A stretch of 38,824 bases of DNA, taken from assembly GCA_013373015.1 (NCBI GenBank), contig JABXIQ010000040.1:1-38824 (forward strand). The letters run 5' to 3'. Below the pieces are notes generated by a model that was given only the letters and a program-made list of their open reading frames with translations, ran no database searches and was not told where the DNA came from. Position 1 is the first letter of the stretch. Every line of letters starts with the position of its first letter. This document shows, in pieces, positions 7,019 through 16,628 of the stretch. This DNA comes from Kangiellaceae bacterium. GTDB taxonomy: Bacteria > Pseudomonadota > Gammaproteobacteria > Enterobacterales > Kangiellaceae. Both the position numbers and the translations under genes were made by a program.

Positions 7019-10000
7019 ATGAAAAAAGCATTGAAATGGACCAAAAGATTTAGCTATCTAGTATTAATACTATTTGCCTTGCTGTTTATTGCGGTAGGTG
7101 TTTTAGTGTACTTAGTTAATTCTGAATCTTTTCTGCAAAAGCAAATCCGGCAGCACTTTGGAATGGAGTCTGAGGTAGGGGAGTTAGATGTTTCATTATG
7201 GAATGGTACTGTTGAAATTGGATCAACCAGAATAGGTCCGATAGAGAATCCCGCTGTAACTTTTGATAAGTTATCTGCCAAATTTAGCTATACGGATTTG
7301 TTTAGTAGTCGTTTGCTTATTGAAAGTGTTCAACTAGACCGAGCTATCATTAAGTATCCTTTTGAATATCAATTGGCTGAAAGTGATTCTAATGAGCAAG
7401 ATGACAGATTGCTTTTAGACTTTATTGATGTTTCAGATATTCAAATTAATAACTTGGACTTCGAATATACTGAAAATATTACTCTTAAAGGCCATAATGT
7501 TAACTTGAGTGTGAAAGATTTGCCCATCGCTCAAGATGGAGCGATTATCTTTCAAGATCTGTCTAAGTTGTTTCGAATAAGTAAAACAGATATTCAGTTA
7601 GAAGTTGATAAATTAGAGTTTGAAAAAAGTCATCTAGAAGATGCAAAGTTACAGGCCTACGTTAAAGATGATGTAGTAATTGTTAAAAAGATTATTGCTA
7701 ATGGTGCAGAATTTAATATTGACGTGCTTAATTATGATGAAGAACAAAAAATTGATCCGCAACAAGCCAATGATTTAGATATTCCATTCAATGATCTTAT
7801 TGTTGAAAACATAGAAGTTAATAAAACTAATATTAGAATTAAAGGTCAGCAACCTTTGGCTATTGATGACCTTGAAGTTGACTTTAGTAATCTAAAGTTT
7901 GTTGAAAATAAAGTAGCTTTGTGGAAAGACTGGCCAACCTTTTATAAAAAGCAGTCGAGCCAATACAAGATTCAATCAAATTTAATTGATGCGGGTGATT
8001 ACAAACTGCATTCTTTTGATTTGCAAGGTGATTTAAACAATAGCAAGTTTGTGATCCGTCAACTAAATATCAAACAGCCTCAGATAGCATTGAATATCGA
8101 ACAATCAAATTCAAAGGGTGCCAAATCCGAAAAGTTAGTGCTACCTTTTGAACAAGTATTGATTGATAAGGCAGCCATTGAATCGGCAGGCATTAAGCTT
8201 TCTATCGACCAACAAAAGCATCAGCTAAGCAATGCAGATATAGCAATCACTGATTTACCGTTGGTTTTAGATGGGCAGTTAATTACACAGCAGGAATTGC
8301 TTTCTGTTGGTAATAATTCTGCTACCGTTGCAATAAACTCCTTAGCCTATCAAGGTGATTATGGCACAATTGAAAAAGTTAGTGTTAATGCAACAATGCT
8401 TGAATCAAAAGTGGTGGTTGAGCAATTGGTGGTTGATAAAGCTGCAATTAAATATACAGACGTTCCAGGTTCGAGCGCGAAAAAGGCAGATAATAAATTA
8501 TTACCAATAAACAATCTAAAACTCTCAAGGTTTACAGTAAATAATTCAAATATTGAGGTTGAGTTAGACAAACAGTCGTATGCTGCAAAAGCTCTAAATC
8601 TTAGTTTAGATAATGCGTCAATTATTAATGATCGTTTACTGATTCTATCTACGTTTGAACAATGGACTGGAAAGACTCGTGGTCAAGTTAACGCAGCAAC
8701 ATTAGTCTTACCGCAAGGGGATGTGTCAGGCCTACAAACTCGCTTTGAGCTTGAAAATCAGCAATTGATGTTTAAGCCATTAAAAATATCTTCTGCAAAT
8801 ATCAGCGTTGACCTAAGTGATCAAAAGCCTACGGATAAGGAAGGGAGGACGGAGGTGTCAAGTCGTCGCTTGCCGCTAAAAAAAATAAGTTTAGCGCAAG
8901 TGGATAGTAAAGGTTTAAACATAAATTACAAAAGTCATCTTGAACAATTTAGTTTGCTAGGAGGGCGTTTACTGTTTGGTGCTTTTACCATTGTTGATGA
9001 TTTTCATTTGATTGATGATGCCAATGTCATTGCTTCAACAATCAATACTAAGATAGGATTCTCTGCCGATAAAGTTAAATTTATCCAGGGAAACGAGAAA
9101 ACCAAGCAAATTAATGCTCAAATCAGCGATTTATCAAGCTCTATAGTAGCAAGCCCAAAAAAGCTCGATATTGATCTGATTAAGTTTGATTCGAGTAATC
9201 TTCAGCTTGTGTCAAGACAGCTTCATTCCGAAGCAAAAGAGTTAGAACAGGATGCGCTCGTTCAACCCTTTCTATTTGATAGTATCAAAGTATCAAATTT
9301 GGATTTGAATAATACTGATATTCAATTATTGCAAAAAGTGGAAACACAGGATGGTTTAAGAGAACTTCAGGTAGAAAACTTAAATGTATCGGCAACTCAA
9401 CTGACCTTGGCTAAAAAAGGGCAGATGATTGACCAATGGTATTCTAGTGACTTAAAAGATGCTTTTACCTTGGTCGCACTTAATATTGACTCTGTACAAC
9501 AAAACCAAAACTTATACCGAAACCTTAAAGTTACAGCGATGCAAAATAATGGCGTTATTACATTTGCTCCATTTGAGGCATTGATTAATCAAAGCCCGGT
9601 AGGATTAGAATGGACCATTGATTTGAACCAACCGAATTACTACTCACAGCTGCGCACCAACTTCAGTAATTTAGCGCTGCATGATTTGTTAGTGCCTGCG
9701 AATGATGAAAGTATTAGTTTGCGTGGTGTTGTTGATGGTTCGGCGCAATTGACTTTTTCTGGCTTAACTCCAGACATCATATTCCCAAGTATGAATGGAG
9801 AAGTAGCCATTGCTAATCAACAACCAATCCTACTAGAAAATATTAATGTGAACAAGGTGCTGCGTCACTTCTTGGATAGTCAAAGTTTCGGTTTACTAGA
9901 TATTGGTGGTTTTTTATTGGCTGGGCCAGCAGGGCTTTTACTCTCCCAAGGAGTGAGCTTTCAAGGAACGATTAGTAATTTAGGGGCTGATGAAGGTGAT

Positions 10001-10450
10001 ACAACCATTACTGATTTCAATGCAAATTTACTGATTGAAAAGGGTGTGATCAAAACTCAAGATGTGGCTGCCGCAACGGAGAAATATCGCTTTGCGTTTA
10101 ATGGGTCGATAAACCTCGTTGAGCAACAATTCAACGACTTTGAGTTTGATATTATTAACGAGAAGGGCTGTAGTGAATATGGTCAAACTTTAAATGGTGA
10201 TTTAGCGTCACCAGATATTGAAACCTTATCCGCAGCATTTGATGCGGTAACAGGCTCTGTCGTTGGTTTGCTCAAAGATGGCGTCAGCTTGTTAACTGGT
10301 GGTAGTTGTGATGTTATTTATGAAGGTGTTGTAAAACATCCCCAAGACGCTGCAGAAATTATTCGCCAGCCTACGCCTGAAGAGTTAGAGGCTATTAAGG
10401 CTCGTCAGCTACAAGAGCAAAATGACTCTCAACTCATTCAGCAGAAGTAA
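7019..10450 (+). CDS. Large AsmA-like envelope protein
   Basis: The 1143-residue protein has an N-terminal membrane anchor (about residues 12-34, LVLILFALLFIAVGVLVYLV) followed by a very long periplasmic region of repeated short beta-strands. These are of the type 'ISDIQINNLDFEY' or 'IKVSNLDLNNTDIQL' and are typical of AsmA/YhdP/TamB-like proteins. The C-terminal part contains the AsmA_2-like section (VDGSAQLTFSGLTPD..., INLVEQQFNDFEFDI). The last 80 residues include two Cys (KGCSEYG, GGSCDVIY) that could form a disulphide. Members of this superfamily bridge or shuttle lipids across the periplasm, or influence outer-membrane assembly; the specific role here is not known. AGAAAGG at 7008-7014 is a good ribosome binding site for the ATG. 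The downstream gene is convergent. Confidence 0.85.
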   Translation: MKKALKWTKRFSYLVLILFALLFIAVGVLVYLVNSESFLQKQIRQHFGMESEVGELDVSLWNGTVEIGSTRIGPIENPAVTFDKLSAKFSYTDLFSSRLLIESVQLDRAIIKYPFEYQLAESDSNEQDDRLLLDFIDVSDIQINNLDFEYTENITLKGHNVNLSVKDLPIAQDGAIIFQDLSKLFRISKTDIQLEVDKLEFEKSHLEDAKLQAYVKDDVVIVKKIIANGAEFNIDVLNYDEEQKIDPQQANDLDIPFNDLIVENIEVNKTNIRIKGQQPLAIDDLEVDFSNLKFVENKVALWKDWPTFYKKQSSQYKIQSNLIDAGDYKLHSFDLQGDLNNSKFVIRQLNIKQPQIALNIEQSNSKGAKSEKLVLPFEQVLIDKAAIESAGIKLSIDQQKHQLSNADIAITDLPLVLDGQLITQQELLSVGNNSATVAINSLAYQGDYGTIEKVSVNATMLESKVVVEQLVVDKAAIKYTDVPGSSAKKADNKLLPINNLKLSRFTVNNSNIEVELDKQSYAAKALNLSLDNASIINDRLLILSTFEQWTGKTRGQVNAATLVLPQGDVSGLQTRFELENQQLMFKPLKISSANISVDLSDQKPTDKEGRTEVSSRRLPLKKISLAQVDSKGLNINYKSHLEQFSLLGGRLLFGAFTIVDDFHLIDDANVIASTINTKIGFSADKVKFIQGNEKTKQINAQISDLSSSIVASPKKLDIDLIKFDSSNLQLVSRQLHSEAKELEQDALVQPFLFDSIKVSNLDLNNTDIQLLQKVETQDGLRELQVENLNVSATQLTLAKKGQMIDQWYSSDLKDAFTLVALNIDSVQQNQNLYRNLKVTAMQNNGVITFAPFEALINQSPVGLEWTIDLNQPNYYSQLRTNFSNLALHDLLVPANDESISLRGVVDGSAQLTFSGLTPDIIFPSMNGEVAIANQQPILLENINVNKVLRHFLDSQSFGLLDIGGFLLAGPAGLLLSQGVSFQGTISNLGADEGDTTITDFNANLLIEKGVIKTQDVAAATEKYRFAFNGSINLVEQQFNDFEFDIINEKGCSEYGQTLNGDLASPDIETLSAAFDAVTGSVVGLLKDGVSLLTGGSCDVIYEGVVKHPQDAAEIIRQPTPEELEAIKARQLQEQNDSQLIQQK

Positions 10451-10491
10451 TGAAGCTCTAGGCTTTAGCCTTAGAACTTTAACTCTGAAAT

Positions 10492-11343
10492 TTAGCCTCT
10501 AGCAATTGCGCCTTTATTGACACCTTCAAAAGCTTTGACACGGATGTCAGAGTGAGGCTTGATGTGCTTAAGTTGTTTAACAATATGAGCTGCAATAAGT
10601 TCTACGGTTGAGTCATTAACCATCATATGACACTTATCTTGGGGCAAGGTTAAGGAAAAAGATCCTTGCTCGCTGTGATAGGCAAAGTGATTATAACGAA
10701 TGCCGTCAATATCAATTTCTTGCACTAGATCTTCTTGGGTGCCAATATATATGTCTTGCCACTTTTCACACCAGAACTGCTCAAGCTGTTGACTTCTTTG
10801 GCCATTTTCAAAGATATGAATTTGCGAGCGGTGTCCATGCGCGATGCGTTGACAATCACCAAGATGCTTTTTCAAACCGTGAGCGTAGTGGTAATAGTCG
10901 CCTGCAATGTTTTCGGTAGAAAGATGAAGTTCGATAGTATGTACATTGTCGGGTACTACTTTGAAGCACTCTTCAATCAGAAGTTCAGTAACAGCTGCTT
11001 GATTGACTGACTCGTCTTCTAGCAGTACCACTGCTTGTGGTGGTGATTGATGGCGATACCAACGGCCTTGGCTATCACGCAATTCGAGCAATAATTCATC
11101 GTCATTGAGTTCATGACTCAGCTCCGAATAGTTAGCTGGGACTACAAATTTGTGATCAACGCTGTTATCTATAGCTAATTTGATACGTTTTTTAACATCT
11201 CCAAAATCAAAAACCATACCTTGATCGTCAAGATCACCTTCAAGCACAACATCAACGATCCAGCTTTCTCCGACAATGCCTCGCTTAGGATCGAAGAAGG
11301 CAAAATCAATTACAGTTAATTGATCAACAAATAATGCAGGCAT
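10492..11343 (-). CDS. QueD-like 6-carboxytetrahydropterin synthase homologue with two tandem PTPS domains
   Basis: The protein is about 283 residues from the start chosen here (MPALFVDQLTVIDFAFF). The frame is open to an ATG at 11382, but homologues as I recall them begin near MxLFV..LTVIDF. No start has a clear ribosome binding site. Two 6-pyruvoyl-tetrahydropterin-synthase-like domains are visible. Domain 1 keeps FDFGDVKKRI and the VDHKF Asp-His pair (about residues 63-64) but lacks the zinc histidines. Domain 2 has AHGL (His155), GDC (Cys164) and HGH (169, 171), the zinc ligands and catalytic Cys, plus a terminal VKAFEGV Glu. QueD makes the queuosine precursor 6-carboxytetrahydropterin; whether this fused form does so is untested. 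No other queuosine genes are nearby. Confidence 0.8.
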   Translation of the reverse strand: MPALFVDQLTVIDFAFFDPKRGIVGESWIVDVVLEGDLDDQGMVFDFGDVKKRIKLAIDNSVDHKFVVPANYSELSHELNDDELLLELRDSQGRWYRHQSPPQAVVLLEDESVNQAAVTELLIEECFKVVPDNVHTIELHLSTENIAGDYYHYAHGLKKHLGDCQRIAHGHRSQIHIFENGQRSQQLEQFWCEKWQDIYIGTQEDLVQEIDIDGIRYNHFAYHSEQGSFSLTLPQDKCHMMVNDSTVELIAAHIVKQLKHIKPHSDIRVKAFEGVNKGAIARG

Positions 11344-11445
11344 AATTTTTACACTTTTAAGGTGGTTTGGCATATCAGCCATTCAATAATATAGTAAATT
11401 ATAGCATAATCCCTGCAAAGCTAATCTATGGTAATTGAAAGTTTC

Positions 11446-12465
11446 ATGAGTAAAAAATACGATTTATACGCGTTAGGGAATGCGCTTGTTGATATTGAAA
11501 TTGAAGTTGATGAACAAGAATTGCAACGTATAGGTGTCGAAAAAGGTGTTATGACCCTTGTTGACGAGGAACGACATGACTATTTGTTGCATCATTTGCA
11601 TGGCAAAGCTCATCAACGTGCTTCGGGTGGCTCTGCGGCAAACAGTGTTATGGCATTGGCGCAATTAGGCGGAAAGGCTTTCCACTCGTGTAAAGTTGCA
11701 AAAGATGAAGCGGGCGAATTTTATGCTACGGATCTAGACAATGCCGGCGTTGATAATAATTTATCTCAGCTTAATGGTAATCATGGCGCAACTGGCAAGT
11801 GTTTGGTAATGATTACTCCCGATGCTGATAGAACCATGAATACCTTTTTGGGTATCAGTAACGAGCTAAACAAGAAAGATCTAGATTTTGCTGCTTTGGG
11901 TAGCAGCGAGTATTTGTATATTGAAGGTTATTTGGTTAGTGGTGAGGATACTCATGCCTCAGCATTGGCGGCAAAAGATTATGCTCTACGACACGGGGTA
12001 AAAGTGGCAACAACTTTATCGGATCCGAATATGGTGCGCTTTTTTAAGCCACAAATAGAGCAAATTTTAGCAGGAGGGGTTGATTTATTATTCTGTAATG
12101 ATGATGAGGCTCTTGAATTTACTGGTCAGCAAAACATTGCTGATGCACTTAGCGTATTGAAAACAACGGCTCGACAGGTTGCCATAACTCTTGGCAAGCA
12201 GGGTGCTATTTTCTTCGATGGTAGCAATGAGCACATAATCAGACCGCATCCTGTTCAGGCCGTTGATACCAATGGTGCAGGTGATATGTTTGCTGGAGCC
12301 TTTATGTATGGATTAACGCAAGGGTACAGTTACGCCGATTGTGGTCGCTTAGCTAGCTTCGCTTCAGCGCATTTGGTTACGCAGTTTGGCCCGCGGCTTT
12401 ATGGTGAGGCGGTTGAGGTGTTGCGTCAATATAATCAAAGTCACATTAAACCTGCTTATTCATAA
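11446..12465 (+). CDS. PfkB family carbohydrate/nucleoside kinase (adenosine kinase-like)
   Basis: The start is placed at the ATG giving MSKKYDLYALGNALVDIE, because the PfkB N-terminal GNALVD motif normally lies a few residues in and GAAAG precedes it. An in-frame ATG at 11428 would add six residues. The protein has ASGGSAANS (substrate-binding GG motif) and the C-terminal signature DTNGAGDMFAGAFMYGL with the catalytic Asp. Overall similarity is to the adenosine/ribokinase-like subgroup common in proteobacteria. It is divergent from the QueD-like gene and 21 bases before sixA, so the two forward genes may be co-transcribed. The phospho-acceptor substrate cannot be read from sequence. Confidence 0.9.
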   Translation: MSKKYDLYALGNALVDIEIEVDEQELQRIGVEKGVMTLVDEERHDYLLHHLHGKAHQRASGGSAANSVMALAQLGGKAFHSCKVAKDEAGEFYATDLDNAGVDNNLSQLNGNHGATGKCLVMITPDADRTMNTFLGISNELNKKDLDFAALGSSEYLYIEGYLVSGEDTHASALAAKDYALRHGVKVATTLSDPNMVRFFKPQIEQILAGGVDLLFCNDDEALEFTGQQNIADALSVLKTTARQVAITLGKQGAIFFDGSNEHIIRPHPVQAVDTNGAGDMFAGAFMYGLTQGYSYADCGRLASFASAHLVTQFGPRLYGEAVEVLRQYNQSHIKPAYS

Positions 12466-12486
12466 TCGAGCAGCGGTTAGTCACTC

Positions 12487-12966
12487 ATGAATATTTATAT
12501 TATGCGACATGGCGATGCTCCATTTCAGACTGATCAAGATGGTCATGGAGAACGTCGTTTATCGGCTTTAGGAAGCTCTGATGTGGCTGATATGGCTCGC
12601 TTATTGAAGGAGCACCTGAGTCAGTCACAACAAGCGATTGATGCGGTAATGGTTAGCCCTTTAACTCGAGCTCAAGAGACTGCTGATATTGTTGTAAGGG
12701 TGCTTGCTGAACAGTTTATCGGCGAACTCTCGACAGACGATTGTTTATTGCCAGAAGCAAATCCTGAGTTCAGCGCCTTATATATTGAAGCGTTGGCTCA
12801 TAAAAATATTTTGTTAGTAACGCATATGCCTTTTGTCGCGAATTTGTTTAATTATTGGGTGCCTGAGCAAAGACAATATTTTGCTACATCTTCTATTGCA
12901 GCTATTTCAATAGAGCCACAAGTGACTGATAAACCACTGCTCAAAGCTTTTTTTCAGCCGAAATAG
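12487..12966 (+). CDS. sixA: Phosphohistidine phosphatase SixA
   Basis: This 159-residue histidine phosphatase superfamily protein starts MNIYIMRHGDAPF, with the RHG catalytic motif at residues 7-9 (nucleophile His8). It also has the SixA-typical ERRLSALGSSDV, VSPLTRAQETADIV and LLVTHMPFVANL (second catalytic His). SixA removes phosphate from HPt domains and from the nitrogen phosphotransferase system protein NPr. Size and motifs fit the family over its full length. It follows the PfkB kinase closely. Confidence 0.95.
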   Translation: MNIYIMRHGDAPFQTDQDGHGERRLSALGSSDVADMARLLKEHLSQSQQAIDAVMVSPLTRAQETADIVVRVLAEQFIGELSTDDCLLPEANPEFSALYIEALAHKNILLVTHMPFVANLFNYWVPEQRQYFATSSIAAISIEPQVTDKPLLKAFFQPK

Positions 12967-12977
12967 GCGGTGTTTTG

Positions 12978-13000
12978 TTACACTGTAACACTGTAACACT
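12978..13000. repeat. Short 8-bp tandem repeat with dyad
   Basis: CACTGTAA is repeated at 12981-12988 and 12989-12996 and continues as CACT. TTACA-C-TGTAA (12978-12988) also forms a small dyad. It lies between sixA and the acyltransferase gene and could be an operator or chance slippage; nothing decides. Confidence 0.45.
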
Positions 13001-13080
13001 GGAACTTCATGTCAAAAGTGGCTAGCATTGCGCTTTCGTGAAGTTTTTATGACGCTCGAATAATCAAACTAGAGGTTTTT

Positions 13081-13875
13081 GTGCAAGGTTCTAAGTCCAC
13101 AAACAGTCAAAATGAGTCTGTATTTCCGCCTCGTTCGGTGCGTAAAGCCAGTGTGCCGCATATTCTGTGGATCATGTTCTATTCGTTAGCAACAACCTTT
13201 CGTTATTGCGTTAAAACATTATTTGCGGCTTGGTTTTCAAAAGACAACTTGCGTCAAAAGGTTGATCAGATCATTGAAGATTGGTCTGTGCGTTTGGTGC
13301 GAGCGGTAAAAATAGATTTCCGGGTGGAGGGTGATTTAGAAGCGCAAATAGAGGACGGAAGAAGAGTGATTTTAATGTGCAATCACTCGAGTGCCTATGA
13401 TATTCCACTCGCTTTTGCCGCCTTACCAGGCAGCATTCGCATGATTTCTAAGAAAGAGTTATTCAGTATTCCGTTGTTGTCTCAAGCAATGTCAGCTGCG
13501 GAAATTTTGTCTATTGACCGTCAAAATAGACAAAAAGCTATTCAAGATTTAGAAATTGCACGTCAGAAGATGGAAAGTGGGATCCGAGTTTGGATGTTCC
13601 CAGAAGGTACACGTTCGAAAGATGGCCAATTGCTTCCACTGAAAAAAGGTGGGATCCGACTGGCGATTGATACTAACGCTCTGATTATTCCTGTGGTTAT
13701 GCAGGATATCTATCAAGTGTTGCCAGATAAGCAGTGGTTTTCAATGCGCTTAAACCAACCTGTGACTGTTAAAGTGGGAAAAGCGATTGATTGTCGAGAA
13801 TTTGACGTAGAGCATCGTCATCAGTTGTCCGACTTAGTGTATAATTCTATGCAGGACATGCTAAATCAGAAATAG
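13081..13875 (+). CDS. plsC: 1-acyl-sn-glycerol-3-phosphate acyltransferase family protein
   Basis: The 264-residue protein begins at GTG with AGAGG at about 13071 as ribosome binding site. The four PlsC acyltransferase blocks are visible: NHSSAYDIP (H-x4-D catalytic motif), RMISKKELFSIP, FPEGTRSKDGQLLPLKKGG (phosphate-binding) and LIIPVVMQD. A hydrophobic N-terminal segment (ILWIMFYSLATTFRYCVK) would anchor it in the inner membrane. It makes phosphatidic acid from lysophosphatidic acid in phospholipid synthesis. A genome may carry several paralogues, so it need not be the main PlsC. prmB follows 26 bases later. Confidence 0.9.
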   Translation: MQGSKSTNSQNESVFPPRSVRKASVPHILWIMFYSLATTFRYCVKTLFAAWFSKDNLRQKVDQIIEDWSVRLVRAVKIDFRVEGDLEAQIEDGRRVILMCNHSSAYDIPLAFAALPGSIRMISKKELFSIPLLSQAMSAAEILSIDRQNRQKAIQDLEIARQKMESGIRVWMFPEGTRSKDGQLLPLKKGGIRLAIDTNALIIPVVMQDIYQVLPDKQWFSMRLNQPVTVKVGKAIDCREFDVEHRHQLSDLVYNSMQDMLNQK

Positions 13876-13901
13876 CCGAAGGCTTTTGCACGAGTGAAGT
13901 T

Positions 13902-14846
13902 ATGACTAAAACCATGAGCAGTGCCGTTACCGAGTCGCAAGCGGATATCTATCAGCAGGCGCGAGATCAATTATCGAGTATTGAAGATTTCATCCGATTT
14001 TCTGCTTCTCAATTCCACCAAGCTGATCTTTATTTTGGTCATGGAACTGATAATGCCTGGGATGAAGCGGTAGCTATCGTGCTACAAATGCTTGATTTAC
14101 CGAATGATTATCCTGCAACTATGCTTGGGGCAACATTACTTGATGATGAAAAAGCTCACTTGGTCAGTGCCATTAAAGAGCGCGTGGAGCATCGCAAGCC
14201 ATTAGCTTACATTACTAATAAAGCCTATTATTGTGGTTTAGAATTTTACATAGATGAGCGCGTTTTAGTGCCTCGCTCGCCTATTGCGGAGCTCATACAA
14301 AATGATTTTTATCCTTGGCTAGAAGCTGATAATCCGCGAATTTTAGACTTGTGTTGTGGAAGCGGTTGTATTGGTATGGCTACAGCAGCTTATATTGAAG
14401 ATGCTGAAGTTGTGGTATCCGATATTTCAGAAGAAGCGTTAACAGTAGCTGAGATTAACAATGAACGCTTAGGACTTTACCCTAAAGTACAAATTGTGCA
14501 GTCAGATTTGTTTGAAAACTTACAAGGCGAACAGTTTGATTTGATTGTCAGTAATCCGCCTTATGTTGATGCAGAAGATTTAGCCGAAATGCCTCACGAA
14601 TATCAACATGAGCCAGAAATTGGTCTTGGTTCTGGTGTTGATGGCTTAGATTTAACGCGCAAAATTTTACAGCAAGCGGCTAATCACTTGACTGAGCAAG
14701 GCTGCTTAATCGTTGAGGTAGGCAATAGTTGGCCTGCTTTAGAAGAAGCCTTTCCATTAATAGAATTTACTTGGCTTGAGTTTGAGCATGGTGGTGATGG
14801 TGTCTTCTTATTAACCAAGCAACAGTTAATCGAAGCTTTTAATTAA
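13902..14846 (+). CDS. prmB: Ribosomal protein L3 N5-glutamine methyltransferase PrmB
   Basis: The 314-residue protein has the HemK-family methyltransferase fold: SAM motif ILDLCCGSGCIGMA and the glutamine-binding NPPYVDAEDLAEMP. It also has the PrmB-specific EYQHEPEIGLGSGVDGLD and YCGLEFYIDERVLVPRSPI. It methylates the Gln in the GGQ-like context of ribosomal protein L3. This form is distinguished from PrmC by its longer N-terminal helical domain and by the HEPEIGLGSG motif. The start ATG 13902 could alternatively be ATG 13914. It is part of a forward cluster with plsC and epmC. Confidence 0.96.
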   Translation: MTKTMSSAVTESQADIYQQARDQLSSIEDFIRFSASQFHQADLYFGHGTDNAWDEAVAIVLQMLDLPNDYPATMLGATLLDDEKAHLVSAIKERVEHRKPLAYITNKAYYCGLEFYIDERVLVPRSPIAELIQNDFYPWLEADNPRILDLCCGSGCIGMATAAYIEDAEVVVSDISEEALTVAEINNERLGLYPKVQIVQSDLFENLQGEQFDLIVSNPPYVDAEDLAEMPHEYQHEPEIGLGSGVDGLDLTRKILQQAANHLTEQGCLIVEVGNSWPALEEAFPLIEFTWLEFEHGGDGVFLLTKQQLIEAFN

Positions 14847-14879
14847 TCATCAATATTTGCGCGAGTTGAGTTTCTTTTA

Positions 14880-15455
14880 GTGCTTGTTTCTGACCAATAT
14901 CACGACGTGTTTGTCTTAGCAGAGCTCTTTAACCAAGAGTTTTCAGATTATGCTGTCTTGTTAAAACCGGGAGCCGATGAGCCTTTTTATCAAGCCGTAA
15001 ATGAACATCCTTCTTCGAATGCAAAAGCTAACTCTGCAATCATTTATTCAACTCAAGACTATTTCTCTAGCGCTCTGCACGAGCTAGCTCATTGGTGCGT
15101 AGCTGGTGCTAAGCGACGCCAGTTAGATGATTATGGCTATTGGTATGAAGCTGATGGACGTAGCGCTGAGCAACAAGCGCTTTTTTACAAAGTTGAAGTA
15201 AAACCCCAGGCTCTAGAATGGGCTTTTTCCTTGGCCTGTAATATTCCGTTTCGTATTAGTAATGATAATTTGAATAATAACGAACTTGCTCAAGAAGCTG
15301 TCATACATTTTAGGGATAATGTTCATCAACAACTTGCTTACTATTTTACACATGGATTTTCTGGGCGTAGTTTGAGGTTAATACAGATGTTGTGTCAGTT
15401 TTATCGACAAGGCGCCCCTATTCAGCTTCCGGACAAAGAACAATGTTTACTTTAG
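14880..15455 (+). CDS. epmC: Elongation factor P hydroxylase EpmC
   Basis: The 191-residue protein begins at GTG and matches EpmC (YfcM). It has FNQEFSDYAVLLKPGADEPFY near the start, SALHELAHWCVAG with metal ligands, and the family-typical RRQLDDYGYWYEADGRS and EVKPQALEWAFSLAC. EpmC hydroxylates the modified lysine of elongation factor P after EpmA/EpmB action. It overlaps the next gene by 13 bases, implying coupled translation. In E. coli yfcM is also near prmB, and that context is preserved here. epmA and epmB are not in the window. Confidence 0.95.
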   Translation: MLVSDQYHDVFVLAELFNQEFSDYAVLLKPGADEPFYQAVNEHPSSNAKANSAIIYSTQDYFSSALHELAHWCVAGAKRRQLDDYGYWYEADGRSAEQQALFYKVEVKPQALEWAFSLACNIPFRISNDNLNNNELAQEAVIHFRDNVHQQLAYYFTHGFSGRSLRLIQMLCQFYRQGAPIQLPDKEQCLL

Positions 15456-16567
15456 GCTTGATCATAAATCCTTTTGCGGGAATTGGCGGTAAAGTGGGGT
15501 TAAAAGGAAGTGATGGCGCTGACATTCGCCAACAAGCCTTTGAACGTGGCGCTATAGCACAGTCGGCTAATAGAGCGCGAATGGCTTTACAAATCTTAAA
15601 GCCATATAAAGAGCAATTACTTTTTTTTACCGCCGCTAATGATATGGGACAAAATCTTCTTGAAGAACAAGGGTTTAAGTATCAGGTAGTCCACCACTAT
15701 CAAGCTCAATCAAGCGCTCAGGATACCATTGATGCCGCCCAAGCGATGGCGGATCACAATATCAATGTTTTGTTATTTGCTGGCGGTGATGGAACTGCTC
15801 GAGATATATATCAAGCGATTGGTGATACTGTCCCTGTTTTGGGTATTCCTGCAGGCGTGAAGATCCATTCGGGAGTATATGCGGTTACACCAAGAGCTGC
15901 GGGGTTGGTCATAGAACAGATGATCAAAGGCGAGTTGGTGAGTTTGCTCGAAACTAGCGTGATGGATATTGATGAAGAGGCTTTTCGCCAAGGAAAAGTT
16001 AGGGCGAAGCAATATGGTGAAATGCAGGTTCCTGCAGAACATCGTTATGTTCAAGCCACAAAGTCTGGCGGTAAAGAAGTTGAGGCTATGGTACTGCAAG
16101 ATATTGCAGAATATATCGTTGAGCAGATGGATGACGATATTTATTATTTGGTGGGTTCTGGCACAACCTGCGCAGCGGTTATGGATGCGTTGGACCTGCC
16201 GAACACCTTGTTAGGGATAGATATCGTTCATCAAGAGCAGCTGATACAAGCAGATGTTTATGAAAAACATATTTTGCAACTTCTGGAACAGCATCCAAAG
16301 AAAGTGAAAGCCATCATCACTATTATCGGTGGCCAAGGTCATATAATAGGTCGCGGTAACCAGCAATTAAGTGCGACTGCCTTGCAGCAATTAGGCAAGG
16401 ACAATTTAATCGTTATTGCCACAAAGACCAAACTGAATCAACTGGCTGGTAAGCCCTTAATTATAGACAGTGATGATAGTAATATTAACTTAAGTTTAGC
16501 TGGGCCTATTAAAGTTATAACGGGTTACGAAGATTTTGTTTTGTATCCGGTTGCTACATTTGAGTGA
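15443..16567 (+). CDS. ATP-NAD kinase family protein
   Basis: The start chosen is ATG 15443 (MFTLGLIINPFAGIGGKVG), preceded by GGACAAAG. An upstream in-frame ATG at 15392 would lie inside epmC and adds unrelated residues. The 374-residue protein has the GIGG segment and the kinase motif FAGGDGTARDI (GGDGT) characteristic of NAD kinase/diacylglycerol kinase folds. It also has the COG3199-type GIPAGVKIHSGVYAVTPRAA and IGRGNQQLS. It is longer than canonical NadK and belongs to the separate 'ATP-NAD kinase' branch whose physiological substrate is uncertain. It overlaps epmC by 13 bases, so it is probably the last gene of the plsC-prmB-epmC group. Confidence 0.88.
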   Translation: MFTLGLIINPFAGIGGKVGLKGSDGADIRQQAFERGAIAQSANRARMALQILKPYKEQLLFFTAANDMGQNLLEEQGFKYQVVHHYQAQSSAQDTIDAAQAMADHNINVLLFAGGDGTARDIYQAIGDTVPVLGIPAGVKIHSGVYAVTPRAAGLVIEQMIKGELVSLLETSVMDIDEEAFRQGKVRAKQYGEMQVPAEHRYVQATKSGGKEVEAMVLQDIAEYIVEQMDDDIYYLVGSGTTCAAVMDALDLPNTLLGIDIVHQEQLIQADVYEKHILQLLEQHPKKVKAIITIIGGQGHIIGRGNQQLSATALQQLGKDNLIVIATKTKLNQLAGKPLIIDSDDSNINLSLAGPIKVITGYEDFVLYPVATFE

Positions 16568-16628
16568 ACATTCGTTTATTAGTTAATCTTTTCTATCGCT
16601 TTACGGTTGAGCTTTTGACCATTTGCTT

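Noticed and set aside
10460-10471. AGGCT-TT-AGCCT hairpin after the AsmA-like gene
   Set aside because: Only a 5-bp stem and no T tract on either strand; too weak to call a terminator.
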